Origin: Micromonospora phaseoli
Lineage (GTDB): Bacteria > Actinomycetota > Actinomycetes > Mycobacteriales > Micromonosporaceae
Assembly: GCF_900109115.1 (NCBI RefSeq)
Contig: NZ_FNYV01000003.1
Span: forward strand, 586,843 to 650,842
DNA: 64,000 nt
Direction: 5' to 3'
Positions 1 to 10,963 of the stretch are shown one piece after another. Under the pieces are notes generated by a model. The model worked only from the letters and a program-made list of their open reading frames with translations. It searched no databases and was not told the origin of the DNA. A program made the position numbers and the translations under genes. Position 1 is the stretch's first letter; each line of letters starts with the position of its first letter.

Positions 1-367
1 CCCGCTGCACGAACGCCTCCGGGGTCGCGCTGTCCAGCAGCACGGCGGCGGGGCTGAGTCGACCGACCCGGTAGGACTGCGCCGCCACCTCGCCGACCAG
101 GGCGGTCAACTCGGCCAGCTGGCCCTCCACCGCGGCCAACTCGGTCGCCAACTTCTTCTGCCGCTTCTCGGAGCCGTCGAGCTTGCGCTTGGCTTCGATG
201 TGCGCCTTGGCGGTGGCCTCCAGGGCGTCCCGCAGCTTCTTGCTACCGCCCTCGTTGGGCTCGGCGTACGCCGGCACCGCACCGACGCCGAGCAGCAGCG
301 CCACCGCGGCGAGCAGGGCGATCAGCGGACGGTGAAGCTGCCGCCGGATGGGCATGGTCCTGCGCAC
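1..367 (-). CDS. Secreted coiled-coil protein, N-terminal part (possible NlpC/P60-type cell-wall hydrolase)
   Basis: This gene runs off the left edge, so only about 122 residues are visible. A GTG at 367 is preceded by AAAGGA with a 7-base gap and is the best start; an in-frame ATG lies at 355. The protein opens with an Arg/His-rich stretch and a hydrophobic segment (LIALLAAVALLLG) ending in AYA, a clear Sec signal peptide. After that comes a Lys/Glu/Ala-rich helix with heptad character (KKLRDALEATAKAHIEAKRK, then KKLATELAAVEGQLAELTAL). This layout is common at the N terminus of actinobacterial NlpC/P60 peptidoglycan endopeptidases such as RipA-like proteins, where the coiled coil precedes the catalytic domain. 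The catalytic domain lies outside the window, so the enzymatic role is inferred. Confidence 0.7.
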   Translation of the reverse strand, partial: MRRTMPIRRQLHRPLIALLAAVALLLGVGAVPAYAEPNEGGSKKLRDALEATAKAHIEAKRKLDGSEKRQKKLATELAAVEGQLAELTALVGEVAAQSYRVGRLSPAAVLLDSATPEAFVQR

Positions 368-570
368 GAAAGCATCCTTTCGTCGGCCGCCGGCCCCCGG
401 TGAGTCAACTGCGCGGCGGCGACCCCCGCCGGCGCCGGTCGGCGGCCTGCTGGCGGGAGGCCGCCGGTCAGAATACCGGAACCAGCCCCGATGCCCAGGC
501 CCCCAACCCCCAACCCCGTCCACCATCGACCCACCGCAACCCCCGACTCACCCTCCGCATTCAGGATCGG

Positions 571-582
571 GTTGATCATGAG
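571..582. repeat. GTTGATCATGAG intergenic motif, copy 1
   Basis: The 12-mer GTTGATCATGAG, which contains the palindrome TTGATCA, lies in the 273-base gap between the secreted coiled-coil gene and the monophosphatase gene. The identical 12-mer recurs at 26071-26082, and a related GTTGATCAAGAAGTT arm forms a hairpin at 62729-62743. All sites are intergenic, which suggests a dispersed element; no function is established from the sequence. Confidence 0.4.
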
Positions 583-640
583 ATTGACCGGGGTTTTCGA
601 TCTTCAACCCAGCGAGACGAGCGGGTGGGTGGGGTAGAGG

Positions 641-1450
641 TCAGCTGGACAGGAGGGTGGTGTGGACGTCGGTCCAGACCGCGTCGCTGACGGCGACCAG
701 GAGACCGTGTTGGGTGTCGGCCGGGTGATAGTCCGTGCCGTCGAGTTGGCGGGCCACCCCACCCGCCGCCCGCACCAGCAAGGTGCCGGGGCCGTGGTCC
801 CACGGCAGGGTGCGCCAGAAGAGCACGAACTGCTGCTGGCCGGTGAGCACGTCGAGATACTCGCGGCCGGCGCAGTGCTTGCCCGGCAGCAACTCGCCGA
901 GCTGCGCGCCGCCCGCCTCGACCGTGCTCCGCAACGGCCCCGGCAGGAACTTCGTCATCGCGGTCCCCCGCAGCTCACCCACCGGTGGGACCACAGCGGG
1001 CAGCCGAACCGGCTTCCCGTCCAGGTACGTGCCCTCACCACTGCGGGCGACCGCCAGCGCGTCGGCCAGCGGGTCGAGCACCCAGGCCGCCACCGGCTCA
1101 CCGTCGGTGAGCAGGGAGACCATCAGCGCGAACGGGCGCTTGCCGGCGGCGAAGTTCGCAGTGCCGTCGACCGGATCGACCAACCACACGTCACCCGCGG
1201 AACGCAGGTGGCGCAGCAGAGCCGGATCGTCCGCGACCGCCTCCTCACCGACCACGACCGAACCGGGCCGCAGCCGGAGCAAGCCGGCCGTGATCATCTC
1301 CTCGGCTCGCCGGTCGGCGACGGTGACCAGCTCGCCCGGGGCCTTCTCGGTCACGTCGCCGTCGCCGAGGTGGCGGAACAACGGCAGTACGACGCCGTCG
1401 GCGGTCTCCCGCAGCAGCCCGGCGACGTCGTCGAGCAGGGTGTCAATCAC
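641..1450 (-). CDS. Inositol monophosphatase / histidinol-phosphatase family enzyme
   Basis: 269 residues, the usual length for the Mg2+-dependent IMPase superfamily, which removes phosphate from inositol-1-phosphate, histidinol-phosphate, fructose bisphosphate or PAP. The metal-binding motifs are present: GEEAVADD (Glu69-70), the hallmark DPVDGTANF (Asp92 onward) and the C-terminal [15 protein letters not shown] near residue 213. The ATG at 1450 overlaps the end of the upstream receiver gene by 8 bases, so it is the last gene of a four-gene signalling operon. The substrate cannot be read from sequence. Free myo-inositol feeds mycothiol and phosphatidylinositol synthesis in actinobacteria, but histidinol phosphatase is an equal alternative. 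Confidence 0.85.
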   Translation of the reverse strand: MIDTLLDDVAGLLRETADGVVLPLFRHLGDGDVTEKAPGELVTVADRRAEEMITAGLLRLRPGSVVVGEEAVADDPALLRHLRSAGDVWLVDPVDGTANFAAGKRPFALMVSLLTDGEPVAAWVLDPLADALAVARSGEGTYLDGKPVRLPAVVPPVGELRGTAMTKFLPGPLRSTVEAGGAQLGELLPGKHCAGREYLDVLTGQQQFVLFWRTLPWDHGPGTLLVRAAGGVARQLDGTDYHPADTQHGLLVAVSDAVWTDVHTTLLSS

Positions 1451-1891
1451 GTGGCGGCAGCTTCACCACGCTGACGAAGAACTCGTCGATCTGCCGGACC
1501 ACCGAGATGAACTGCTCGAAGTCCACCGGCTTGGTCACGTACGCGTTGGCGTGCAGCTGGTAGCTGCGCAGGATGTCCTCGTCGGCCTGGGACGTGGTCA
1601 GCACCACCACCGGAATACGGCAGAGCTGCTCGTCCTTCTTGATCTCCTCGAGCACCTCCCGCCCGTCGCGCCGGGGCAGGTTCAGGTCGAGCAGGATCAG
1701 GTCCGGCAGCACCGCGTCCGCGTACTGACCCTCGCGGCGCAGGTAGGCCAGCGCCTCGGTGCCGTCGGAGACGACGTTCAGCCGGTTGCGCAGCTTGTGT
1801 TCCTCGAACGCCTCCTGGGTCATCAGCACGTCACCCGGGTCGTCCTCGACCAACAGCACCTCGATCGGGCACTTGCCGTCCGCTGGCGCGG

Positions 1892-1895
<4 letters not shown>
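1443..1895 (-). CDS. Stand-alone response regulator, Rcp1-like
   Basis: 150 residues making a single receiver domain with no output domain. It carries the acidic pair in LLVEDDPGD, the phospho-acceptor Asp70 in [12 protein letters not shown], the Thr switch in VVLTTSQAD and the Lys in YVTKP. The [10 protein letters not shown] loop and long beta3-alpha3 region are typical of the Rcp1 subfamily, which pairs with phytochrome-like or CHASE3 kinases and passes phosphate on without binding DNA. Its start overlaps the stop of the kinase gene by four bases (ATGA), so the two are translationally coupled and probably form a pair. The final target of the phosphate is unknown; the receiver-phosphatase encoded at the head of the operon is one candidate partner. 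Confidence 0.9.
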
Positions 1896-3732
<1,837 letters not shown>

Positions 3733-3736
<4 letters not shown>

Positions 3737-4983
3737 CGGCCACCACCCCGGGTGACCAGCAGCATGGCCACGTCGTCGGCGAACGGGCCGCCGTTGAGCT
3801 GCTCGGCCCGGCCGACCAGCCAGGCCGGCAGCTCGGGCAGCGGGACCTTGCGGCTGGCCGGCTCGACGAGCAGGCGGGTCAGGCCGGGCACGTCGAGGCG
3901 TTCGTCACCTTCGCCCACCCGACCCTCGATCAGGCCGTCGGTGTACATCAGCAGAGACCAGTCATCGGTGTCGAACTCCAGGTCGAAGGCGACCGGCCGG
4001 CGGGGCCGTACGCCGAGTAGTAGGCCGCCCGGTGCCGGCACCGGAGCCACCCGCCCTCCGGCGAGCAGCACCGGTGGCGGATGGCCGGCCAGCCGTACGG
4101 TTGCCCGGTTGGACCCGAGGTCCAGCCGGACCGTCGCGACGGTCGCGAAGATCTCCTGAAGCCGGCGCTCACTCATCAGCACCTGCTCCAGCGCGGGCAG
4201 CACCTCGTCGTCCGGGACCCCGGCAAGGATCAACGCCCGCCAGGCCACCCGCAGTTCGACGCCGAGCGCCGCCTCGTCCACCCCGTGCCCGCACACGTCG
4301 CCGACGATCAGGTCCACTCGGGCGGGATGGGTCTGCACCACGTCGTAGAAGTCCCCACCGATCAGGGCAGCGTGCCGGCCGGGCCGGTAGAAGGTGTGCA
4401 CCGCGATCTGGTCGGTCGTCATCAGCGGCTGGGGCAGCAGGCCGCGCTCCAACCGGGCCGACTCGGCCTGCCGCAGCTCCACCTCACGCAGCCGGCGGGC
4501 GTTCTCGTCGGCCCGCTTGCGCTCCACCGCGTAGCGCAGCGCCCGGGTCAGCAGCACCCCGTCGACCTGGCCCTTGACCAGGTAGTCCTGCGCGCCCTCG
4601 GCGACCGCCACGATGCCCAGGTGCTCGTCGGAACGGCCGGTCAGCACGCAGACCGCCGCGCTGCCGGACATCTCCAGCACCTGCCGCAGCCCGTCCAGGC
4701 CCTGAGCGTCGGGCAGGCCCAGGTCGAGCAGGACGCAGTCGACCCCGGCGATCCGTCGGCGGGCCTCGCTCAGACTGCTCGCCACCAGCAGATCGATTCC
4801 CGAGTTCGTTTCGGCCAGCAGCTCACCGACGAGGAAGGCGTCGCCCTCGTCGTCCTCGACCAACAGCACCCGCAGCCGCTCACCGGGCGGCAGGTTGGGA
4901 TTGCTGCCCAGGCCCCCCTGCGGGTACGGCCACGACACCACGGAGGGACCGGTCAAACCGGTCCCCCGGTGCGGCCGGGTCAC
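3733..4983 (-). CDS. Receiver-PP2C (SpoIIE/RsbU-type) serine phosphatase
   Basis: About 416 residues. An N-terminal receiver domain (LLVEDDEGD; phospho-acceptor Asp87 in LLDLGLPD; YLVKG) is joined by a helical linker (VERKRADENARRLREVELRQ) to a PP2C phosphatase domain. That domain has the metal-binding motifs GGDFYDV, GDVCGHG, YTDGLIE and FADDVAMLL. Such proteins usually dephosphorylate anti-sigma-factor antagonists, but no STAS or anti-sigma gene lies nearby. The start is uncertain: GTG 4983 is used here, TTG 4956 has a GGGGGA five bases upstream, and the strongest Shine-Dalgarno (GGAAGGAG, 5020-5027) sits ahead of an ATC codon at 5013. It heads the operon of phosphatase, kinase, receiver and monophosphatase genes. 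Confidence 0.85.
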
Positions 4984-5019
4984 CGCCGTGACAGGCGGGA
5001 GATCGCTGGTGATGTCGGG

Positions 5020-5051
5020 CTCCTTCCGAGTGCCCTGCTGATCCTGTATTA
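5020..5051 (-). promoter_or_regulatory. Probable promoter -10 and ribosome-binding site of the phosphatase operon
   Basis: On the minus strand TAATAC (5051-5046) is a near-consensus -10 hexamer; no convincing -35 is visible at 16-18 bases. It is followed about 20 bases later by GGAAGGAG (5027-5020). Transcription starting near 5039 would give a short leader. The Shine-Dalgarno points to a start around 5013, where the in-frame codon is ATC rather than ATG, GTG or TTG. Confidence 0.45.
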
Positions 5052-5105
5052 GACAACGTTCGCACACAACACGGCGGGGCACCCTCAGGTGGCATGGAGG
5101 ATGAT

Positions 5106-7520
5106 GTGCACCCCCAGGTCCCACCCCCCGAGGAGCCATCCGTGGGCGCATCCCCCAGCCCCGCCGCCGACCATGCCCTCAGCCGACCGCGCCGACGCAC
5201 CCTGGCCGCGCTGGCGGCACTCGTCGCGCTCGTCGCCGTCGGCGCGAGCGCGCTGCTCGACCTGCGCCCGCCGGCGCTCCGCCCGGCCGACGCACCGGCG
5301 ACGGAGTTCAGCGCCGAGCGGGCGTACACCCATGTCCCGCTCGTCGCCGGTCGGCCGCACGTCGCGGGCAGCCCGGCGAACGACGCCGTCCGCGCCCACC
5401 TGGAGGCCATGCTGCGCGACCTCGGCCTCGAGCCTCAGGTGCAGGACACCGTCGCCGAGGAGGCCGGCCAGCTCAGCGGTGCGGCGGGCGGAGCAACCCT
5501 GGCCCGGGTCCGCAACGTGGCGGCCCGGCTGCCCGGTACCGACCCCACCGGGACGGTCTTCCTGGTCGCCCACTACGACGCGGTGCAGACCGGGCCGGGC
5601 GGCAACGACGACGCCGCCGGGGTCTCGGCCATCCTGGAGACGGCCCGCGCCCTGACCAGCGGCCCCCGGCCGCGTAACGACATCGTCTTCGTCTTCACCG
5701 ACGCCGAGGAAGCGTGCCTGTGCGGGGCGTCGGCGTTCGCCGACGACCACCCGTTGGCCGCCGAGAAGGGGGTGGTGCTCAACCTGGAGGCACGCGGCCG
5801 CACCGGGCCGGTGATCATGTTCGAGACGTCGCCGGAGAACGCCGCGCTGGTCGGGGTCTTCGGCCGGGGCGCGCCGCACCCGGTGGGCACCTCGTTCGCG
5901 GTGGAGGTGTACCGCGCCCTGCCCAACGACACCGACTTCACCGCCTTCCTCGACGCAGGGTTCGTCGGGTTGAACTCGGCGTACCTCGACGGCGGAGCGA
6001 TCTACCACACCCCGCTGGACACCCCGGCCTCGATGGACCGGGCCAGCCTCCAGCACCACGGGGACAACACGCTGGGCCTGGCCCGTGAGTTCGGCCGGAT
6101 CGACCTGGCCGACCTGACGGCCGGCCACGACGCCACCTACTTCCCGGTCCCCGGCGGCCTGGCTCGCTACCCCGGCTGGCTGGTACTGCCGTTGGCGCTG
6201 CTGGCGCTGGCCGGAGTGGTCGTACTCGGCTGGCTGGCCCGACGCCGAGGCCGGGTCACCGGTCGCCGGCTGGCCGCCGGGTTCGGGCTGGCCCTGGTGC
6301 CGACCGTGGTCGCGCCGCTGGGCGCGCAGCTGCTCTGGGCGGCGATCACCGCGATCCGACCCGGCTACGCCGAACTGCTCGACCCGTACCGGCCGATCTG
6401 GTACCGGCTGGCCGTACTGGCGCTCGCCGCCGCCGTCCTGTTCACCTGGTACGCGCTGACCCGTCGGACGGTCGGTCCGGCCGCGCTGGCCATCGGCGGG
6501 CTGGGCTGGCTGGCGCTGCTCGGCGTGGTGCTGGCGGTCCTGGTGCCCGGCGGGGCGTACCTGACGACCCTGCCGGCCCTGGCTGGTGCGCTCGCCGGGC
6601 TGGTGGCGCTGACCAGCCGCCCCGACGGACCGGTGCCGGTGATCGCGGTGACCGTCACCGCGGCGGTGGCGGTGGTCGTGCTGCTGCCGACCGTGGTGCT
6701 GCTGTTCCCGGCGCTGGGAATGGGGATGGGCGGCGTCGCCGCGCTCTTCGCGGTGCTGCTCGGACTGGCCGCGCTCCCCGTGGTCGACCTGCTGCACCCG
6801 GAGGCCGGCGGCCAGCGGGGCATGGCGGCGCTGCGGGCCCGGCGGCTCGGTGCCCTGCCGGCCGGGGCCGCCGCGCTGGTGGCGGTGGTGCTCGCCGGGG
6901 TCGGGCTCGCCGTCGACCGGTTCGACGCCGCGCATCCAGCGCCCACCCACCTGATGTACGCGTTGGACGCCGGCACCGGCCAGGCCCGTTGGCTCAGCCA
7001 CGAATCCGACCCGCAGCCCTGGACCGGCGAGTACGTGGACGGGCGGGTGTCCGTCGCCGACGACTTCCCCGGCATCGGCGACGACGAGCTGCTCGGCGGG
7101 CCGGCCGAGGCCGCCGACCTGCCCGCGCCCCGGCTGGACGTGCTGGCCGACACCACCACCGCCGGCGAACGCACCCTGCGGCTAAGACTCACCCCGCAAC
7201 GCCAGGCACGCCTGGTCACCCTGCACGTGGACACGAGCACCGCGACGGTACGCAGTGCGCAGGTGGCCGGGCGACCGGTGCCGGTCGAGGAACGCGAGGG
7301 CCGATGGGGGTTCGGGGTCGTCTTCCACGCCCCGCCGCCTGAGGGCATCGAGATCACGTTGACCGTCGAGCCGAGGGCCGACCAGATCGCGCTGCGCGCC
7401 ATGGATGCCAGCGACGGCCTCGACTCGTTGCCCGGCTTCCGTCCCCGCCCACCGGAGGTGGGGGTCGCCGGCTCCCACAGCTCGGAGATGCTCGCCGTAG
7501 CCCGCACCTACCCGCTGTGA
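5106..7520 (+). CDS. M28-family metallopeptidase with multi-pass membrane domain
   Basis: 804 residues from GTG 5106, which follows GGAGG; GTG 5142, after GAGGAG, is equally good. An N-terminal TM helix (LAALAALVALVAV) anchors an extracytoplasmic M28 aminopeptidase domain. All expected zinc ligands are visible: His in LVAHYDAV, Asp in GGNDDAAG, the Glu pair in FTDAEEACLCG, Glu in LNLEARGRTG and His in YHTPLDT. Residues from about 350 to 620 carry eight or so hydrophobic segments, and the last 170 residues form a soluble beta-rich domain. The arrangement resembles eukaryotic ER/vacuolar M28 membrane proteases (ERMP1/Pff1). Substrates are unknown. It diverges from the phosphatase operon across a 90-base gap. 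Confidence 0.87.
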   Translation: MHPQVPPPEEPSVGASPSPAADHALSRPRRRTLAALAALVALVAVGASALLDLRPPALRPADAPATEFSAERAYTHVPLVAGRPHVAGSPANDAVRAHLEAMLRDLGLEPQVQDTVAEEAGQLSGAAGGATLARVRNVAARLPGTDPTGTVFLVAHYDAVQTGPGGNDDAAGVSAILETARALTSGPRPRNDIVFVFTDAEEACLCGASAFADDHPLAAEKGVVLNLEARGRTGPVIMFETSPENAALVGVFGRGAPHPVGTSFAVEVYRALPNDTDFTAFLDAGFVGLNSAYLDGGAIYHTPLDTPASMDRASLQHHGDNTLGLAREFGRIDLADLTAGHDATYFPVPGGLARYPGWLVLPLALLALAGVVVLGWLARRRGRVTGRRLAAGFGLALVPTVVAPLGAQLLWAAITAIRPGYAELLDPYRPIWYRLAVLALAAAVLFTWYALTRRTVGPAALAIGGLGWLALLGVVLAVLVPGGAYLTTLPALAGALAGLVALTSRPDGPVPVIAVTVTAAVAVVVLLPTVVLLFPALGMGMGGVAALFAVLLGLAALPVVDLLHPEAGGQRGMAALRARRLGALPAGAAALVAVVLAGVGLAVDRFDAAHPAPTHLMYALDAGTGQARWLSHESDPQPWTGEYVDGRVSVADDFPGIGDDELLGGPAEAADLPAPRLDVLADTTTAGERTLRLRLTPQRQARLVTLHVDTSTATVRSAQVAGRPVPVEEREGRWGFGVVFHAPPPEGIEITLTVEPRADQIALRAMDASDGLDSLPGFRPRPPEVGVAGSHSSEMLAVARTYPL

Positions 7521-7546
7521 CCGGACTACCTCCACCCCGAACCGGG

Positions 7547-7801
7547 CTATTTCCAACGGAAGTGGACGAAGAGGCGGCCGAAGTTCTTGGAGTCCTTCTC
7601 GACCCGGTGGTAGAGCTGCTTGACGTCCTTCTGGTCGAGGAAGCGCAGCACCCGCTTTTTGAGCTGGCCGGAGCCCTTGCCCGGGATGATCTCGACCAGG
7701 GTTGCCTTCTTCGCCACCGCCTCGTCCATGATCCCGCGCAACGCCCGGTCGATGTCCTGGCCCTTGTTGAAGATCTCGTGCAGGTCCAGCTTCAGCTTCA
7801 T
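7547..7801 (-). CDS. Small stand-alone Smr-domain protein
   Basis: 84 residues starting at ATG 7801 (MKLKLDLHEIFNKGQ). The LDLHEI opening, the helix with the EAVAKKATLVEIIPGKGSGQ segment and the FVHFRWK ending match the Smr (small MutS-related) fold. In that fold LDLH and the GKG turn (here IPGKGSGQL) form the nucleic-acid-binding or nuclease surface. Stand-alone Smr proteins are implicated in RNA or branched-DNA cleavage; the role here is not determined. The gene is convergent with the M28 peptidase gene, 26 bases from its stop. An upstream extension of the frame lacks an RBS and homologous-looking sequence and was not used. Confidence 0.8.
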   Translation of the reverse strand: MKLKLDLHEIFNKGQDIDRALRGIMDEAVAKKATLVEIIPGKGSGQLKKRVLRFLDQKDVKQLYHRVEKDSKNFGRLFVHFRWK

Positions 7802-7921
7802 GCCGCGTCCACCGTCCGGTCGGCTCCCATGCGGCCATCGTAGGCACGCCGGACGCCACGTCATCGCCGAGAGCACCGGCCCTCGGCCGGCTCGAAGCCG
7901 TGATCGGCGGCTCCGCAGTCG

Positions 7922-7959
7922 ACGAGAGGGGCAAGCCCGGTCGGGCTTGCCCCTCTCGT
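7922..7959. terminator. 18-bp perfect inverted repeat, likely terminator of the TPR gene
   Basis: Arms 7922-7939 and 7942-7959 (ACGAGAGGGGCAAGCCCG and its exact complement) leave a two-base centre. It lies 13 bases past the stop of the minus-strand TPR gene and upstream of the Smr gene. There is no T-run, which is normal for high-GC actinobacterial terminators. A cruciform or binding-site role is not excluded. Confidence 0.65.
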
Positions 7960-7972
7960 GACGCATCCTGTC

Positions 7973-8344
7973 TCAGCGGCTACCGCCGCCTACCCGGGTC
8001 TCGACCCGGCGCAGGGCGGTCGTGTAGTCGTCGTTCGAGGAGTGCATGGCCGCCGCGATACGCAGGTGGCGCAGCGCGTCCAGGTGTCGGTTCAGCCGCT
8101 CCAGCGTGCGGCCCAGCACGTGGTGGGCGTAGTGGTCACTGGGGTTGCGGTCGACCAGCTCCCGCAGCTGCTCCTCGGCCCTGCCCAGCTGGGCCGACTG
8201 GAAGTAGGCCCGGGCCAGCAGCTGGCGCACGGCGGCGTTGTCGGGCTCGGCCTCGATGATCGGTTCGAGCAGCCGGGCCGCGCTGGTGGGGTCGCCCGCC
8301 TCGAAGAACAGGGTCGCCCGCCGGTACTCAGCCAGAAGATCCAT
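7973..8344 (-). CDS. Tetratricopeptide-repeat protein
   Basis: 123 residues from ATG 8344, which follows a GGGGGTGGG stretch; a GTG lies nine bases further out. The sequence is three TPR-like helical pairs: YRRATLFFEAGDPTSAARLL, then AAVRQLLARAYFQSAQLGRA and YAHHVLGRTLERLNRHLDAL. The canonical small/large residue spacing and the Asp-Asn/Pro turns are present (EAEPDN, DRNPSD). Such short TPR proteins act as soluble adaptors. No partner is suggested by context: the flanking genes (Smr protein, ROK kinase) are separate units, and a strong hairpin follows the stop codon. Confidence 0.8.
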   Translation of the reverse strand: MDLLAEYRRATLFFEAGDPTSAARLLEPIIEAEPDNAAVRQLLARAYFQSAQLGRAEEQLRELVDRNPSDHYAHHVLGRTLERLNRHLDALRHLRIAAAMHSSNDDYTTALRRVETRVGGGSR

Positions 8345-8418
8345 TCTGCCCACCCCCTAGTTCGCACCACTGCCCTGACGCTGGCACAACACCGGCCACA
8401 GCGCGACTGTTCCCCGCG

Positions 8419-9171
8419 TCAGACCGCGGCGAGGTCCCAGGCGCGGACGCCGCCGACGATGCCGGCGCTGTTGGGCACCACCACCACGTCGTCGCCCATC
8501 CGGGCGAGCTGCTCGGGGCGGATCAGCCGCGAGTTGCCACCGCCCAGGTAGAGCCGGTCCCAGCGGAACACCGGCCGCAGCCCCTCCACCACCTGCCGGA
8601 TCCGCCGGGACCAGAAGGCGTCGCCCAACCGCCGACGCTCCGGCTCGCCGACGTACGTGTCGTACGTGGTGCCCCAGCGCACCGGGGCGTGTGACAGCTC
8701 CAGGTGCGGGGCGAGCTGCCCGCCGTCGAAGAGCGCGCTGCCCAGCCCGGTGCCGAGGGTCAGCACCAGTTCACAGCCGGTGCCGGCGACCACCCCGGCA
8801 CCGTGCACCTCGGCGTCGTTGAGCACTAGTGCGGGCAGGCCGAACGCGGCGGAGAGGGCGCTACGGGCGTCGTACCCGGACCACTGGGCCAGCAGGGTCG
8901 GATCTATTCGGCTGCGCGGACCCGAACGGGTCACGTAGTGCGGGGTGGCCACCACGACGCCGTGCCGGATCATGCCTGGCATCCCCACTGTCACCCGGTG
9001 CGCCGCCGGCAGCCGGCCGCCGAGGTCAACCAGGGTCTGGACGAACAGGTCCGGCGGCAGGGGGTACGGCGTGGGCACCCGCACCGGCTGGGCCCGCATG
9101 GTGCCCGCGCCGTCGAGCACGGACGCCTTGATCCCGCCGCCACCGCAGTCGATCGCCAGAGTGGTCTGCAC
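8419..9171 (-). CDS. ROK-family kinase, polyphosphate-glucokinase-like
   Basis: 250 residues from GTG 9171. The N-terminal phosphate loop LAIDCGGGGIKASVLDG, the LNDAEVHGAG segment and LTLGTGLGSALFDGG match the ROK/PPGK fold. The end, LYLGGGNSRL followed by VVVPNSAGIVGG, resembles the end of mycobacterial polyphosphate/ATP glucokinase as I recall it. That enzyme phosphorylates glucose using polyphosphate or ATP. The zinc-binding CxCGxxGC motif of many ROK repressors is absent and there is no HTH domain, which favours a kinase. The catalytic Asp is in LNDAE. Ser-His (LSHAPVRWG) replaces the usual GH motif, so the sugar substrate should be treated as open. Confidence 0.75.
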   Translation of the reverse strand: MQTTLAIDCGGGGIKASVLDGAGTMRAQPVRVPTPYPLPPDLFVQTLVDLGGRLPAAHRVTVGMPGMIRHGVVVATPHYVTRSGPRSRIDPTLLAQWSGYDARSALSAAFGLPALVLNDAEVHGAGVVAGTGCELVLTLGTGLGSALFDGGQLAPHLELSHAPVRWGTTYDTYVGEPERRRLGDAFWSRRIRQVVEGLRPVFRWDRLYLGGGNSRLIRPEQLARMGDDVVVVPNSAGIVGGVRAWDLAAV

Positions 9172-9250
9172 GACCGTGAGTCTGCCTCGTATCTCCGACC
9201 CGGGCATGGCGGGCCACGCCAACCACGCCGACGGGTAGGCTCGACCCCTT

Positions 9251-10888
9251 GTGAGCGCCACATTGATCGCCAAGGACCTCGCTGCCGGGCACGGGGAGCG
9301 GGTTCTGTTCACCGGGCTGGATCTGGTCGTCGCCCCCGGGGACGTGGTCGGCCTGGTCGGTGCGAACGGTGCGGGCAAGTCGACTTTGCTGCGTACCCTC
9401 GCCGGGCTGCTCCCGGTGGAGGCCGGCAGCGTCCTGGTGAGCCCGCCCGGTGCGAGCGTCGGACACCTACCGCAGGAGCCGGATCGGCGCCCCGGCGAGA
9501 CGATCCGGGCGTTCCTGGCCCGCCGGACGGGCGTGACCGGGGCGCAGGCCGCCCTGGACGCGGCGACTGCGGCGCTGACCGCCGGCTCGCCGGGCGCCGA
9601 CGACGCCTACGCCGACGCGCTGGAGAGCTGGCTCGGGCTGGGCGGCGCGGACCTGGACGAGCGGGCCGAGGCGGTGGCCGCCGAACTGGGTCTCGCGGTC
9701 GACCTCGACCAGCAGATGACCAGCCTCTCCGGCGGGCAGGCGGCCCGCGCCGGACTGGCGTCGCTGCTGCTCAGCCGGTACGACGTCTTCCTGCTCGACG
9801 AGCCCACCAACGACCTGGACCTGGCCGGCCTGGACCGGCTGGAAAGTTTCGTCACCGGGCTGCGGGCCGGCACGGTGCTGGTCAGTCACGACCGGGAGTT
9901 CCTGGCCCGCACGGTGACGACGGTGCTGGAGTTGGATCTGCATCAGCAGCAGGTCAACGTCTTCGGCGGTGGCTACTCGGCGTACCTGGAGGAGCGGGAG
10001 GTGGCCCGCCGCCAGGCGCGCGCCGAGTTCGAGGAGTACGCCGACACGAAGGCCGGGCTGGAGGCACGTGCCCGCACGCAGCGGGGCTGGATGGAGAAGG
10101 GCGTCCGCAACGCCCGGCGCAAGGCCACCGACAACGACAAGATCGGTCGCAAGTTCCGGTCCGAGGCGAGCGAGAAGCAGGCGGCGAAGGCCCGGCAGAC
10201 CGAGCGGCTGATCGAGCGGCTGGAGGTGGTCGAGGAGCCGCGCAAGGAGTGGGAACTGCGGATGGAGATCGCCGCCGCGCCCCGCGCCGGCGCCGTCGTG
10301 GCCACCCTCCGCGAGGCGGTGGTACGCCGCGGTGACTTCACCCTCGGTCCGGTTGATCTGCAGATCGCGCTCGCCGACCGGGTGGCGGTGACCGGGGCGA
10401 ACGGGTCCGGCAAGTCGACCCTGCTGGCCGCCCTGCTCGGCCGGCTACCGCTGGACGCCGGTCATGCCACGCTCGGCCCCGGGGTGGTGGTCGGCGAGGT
10501 GGATCAGGCCCGTGGACTCTTCCTCGGCGACGTGCCGCTGCTGGACGCCTTCCGGGCCGCCGTACCGGACCTGTCGCCGGCGGACGCGCGTACGTTGCTG
10601 GCCAAGTTCGGCCTGCGTGCGCAGCACGTGCTGCGACCGGCCGCGACGCTCTCCCCGGGCGAGCGGACCCGGGCCGCGTTGGCGCTGTTGCAGGGACGCG
10701 GGGTCAACCTGCTGGTGCTGGACGAGCCGACCAACCATCTCGACCTGCCGGCGATCGAGCAGTTGGAGTCCGCGCTGGACAGCTACCGGGGCACGCTGCT
10801 GCTGGTGACCCACGACCGGCGGATGCTCGACTCGGTACGCGTCAACCGGCGCCTGCGGGTGACCGCCGGGCGGATCACCGAGTCCTGA
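9251..10888 (+). CDS. ABC-F family ATPase with two ATP-binding domains
   Basis: 545 residues from GTG 9251. Two ABC modules in tandem: Walker A GANGAGKSTLL with signature LSGGQAARAGLA and Walker B VFLLDEPTNDLDL; then GANGSGKSTLL, LSPGERTRAALA and LLVLDEPTNHLDL. The linker (about 245-320) is Lys/Arg/Ala-rich and helical, like the P-site tRNA-interaction motif of ABC-F proteins. There are no membrane segments, so it is not a transporter. ABC-F proteins bind ribosomes and either relieve stalling or give resistance to ribosome-targeting antibiotics. The second signature has Pro in place of Gly (LSPGE), a substitution common in this group. It is divergent from the ROK gene across 79 bases. Confidence 0.9.
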   Translation: MSATLIAKDLAAGHGERVLFTGLDLVVAPGDVVGLVGANGAGKSTLLRTLAGLLPVEAGSVLVSPPGASVGHLPQEPDRRPGETIRAFLARRTGVTGAQAALDAATAALTAGSPGADDAYADALESWLGLGGADLDERAEAVAAELGLAVDLDQQMTSLSGGQAARAGLASLLLSRYDVFLLDEPTNDLDLAGLDRLESFVTGLRAGTVLVSHDREFLARTVTTVLELDLHQQQVNVFGGGYSAYLEEREVARRQARAEFEEYADTKAGLEARARTQRGWMEKGVRNARRKATDNDKIGRKFRSEASEKQAAKARQTERLIERLEVVEEPRKEWELRMEIAAAPRAGAVVATLREAVVRRGDFTLGPVDLQIALADRVAVTGANGSGKSTLLAALLGRLPLDAGHATLGPGVVVGEVDQARGLFLGDVPLLDAFRAAVPDLSPADARTLLAKFGLRAQHVLRPAATLSPGERTRAALALLQGRGVNLLVLDEPTNHLDLPAIEQLESALDSYRGTLLLVTHDRRMLDSVRVNRRLRVTAGRITES

Positions 10889-10963
10889 CCGGCCCATCTT
10901 TCTGGGATAAGCGACGCATACCGGGCAGCGATCCGGGTAACGGGCCGGCCGGAGGTGGCCCGC

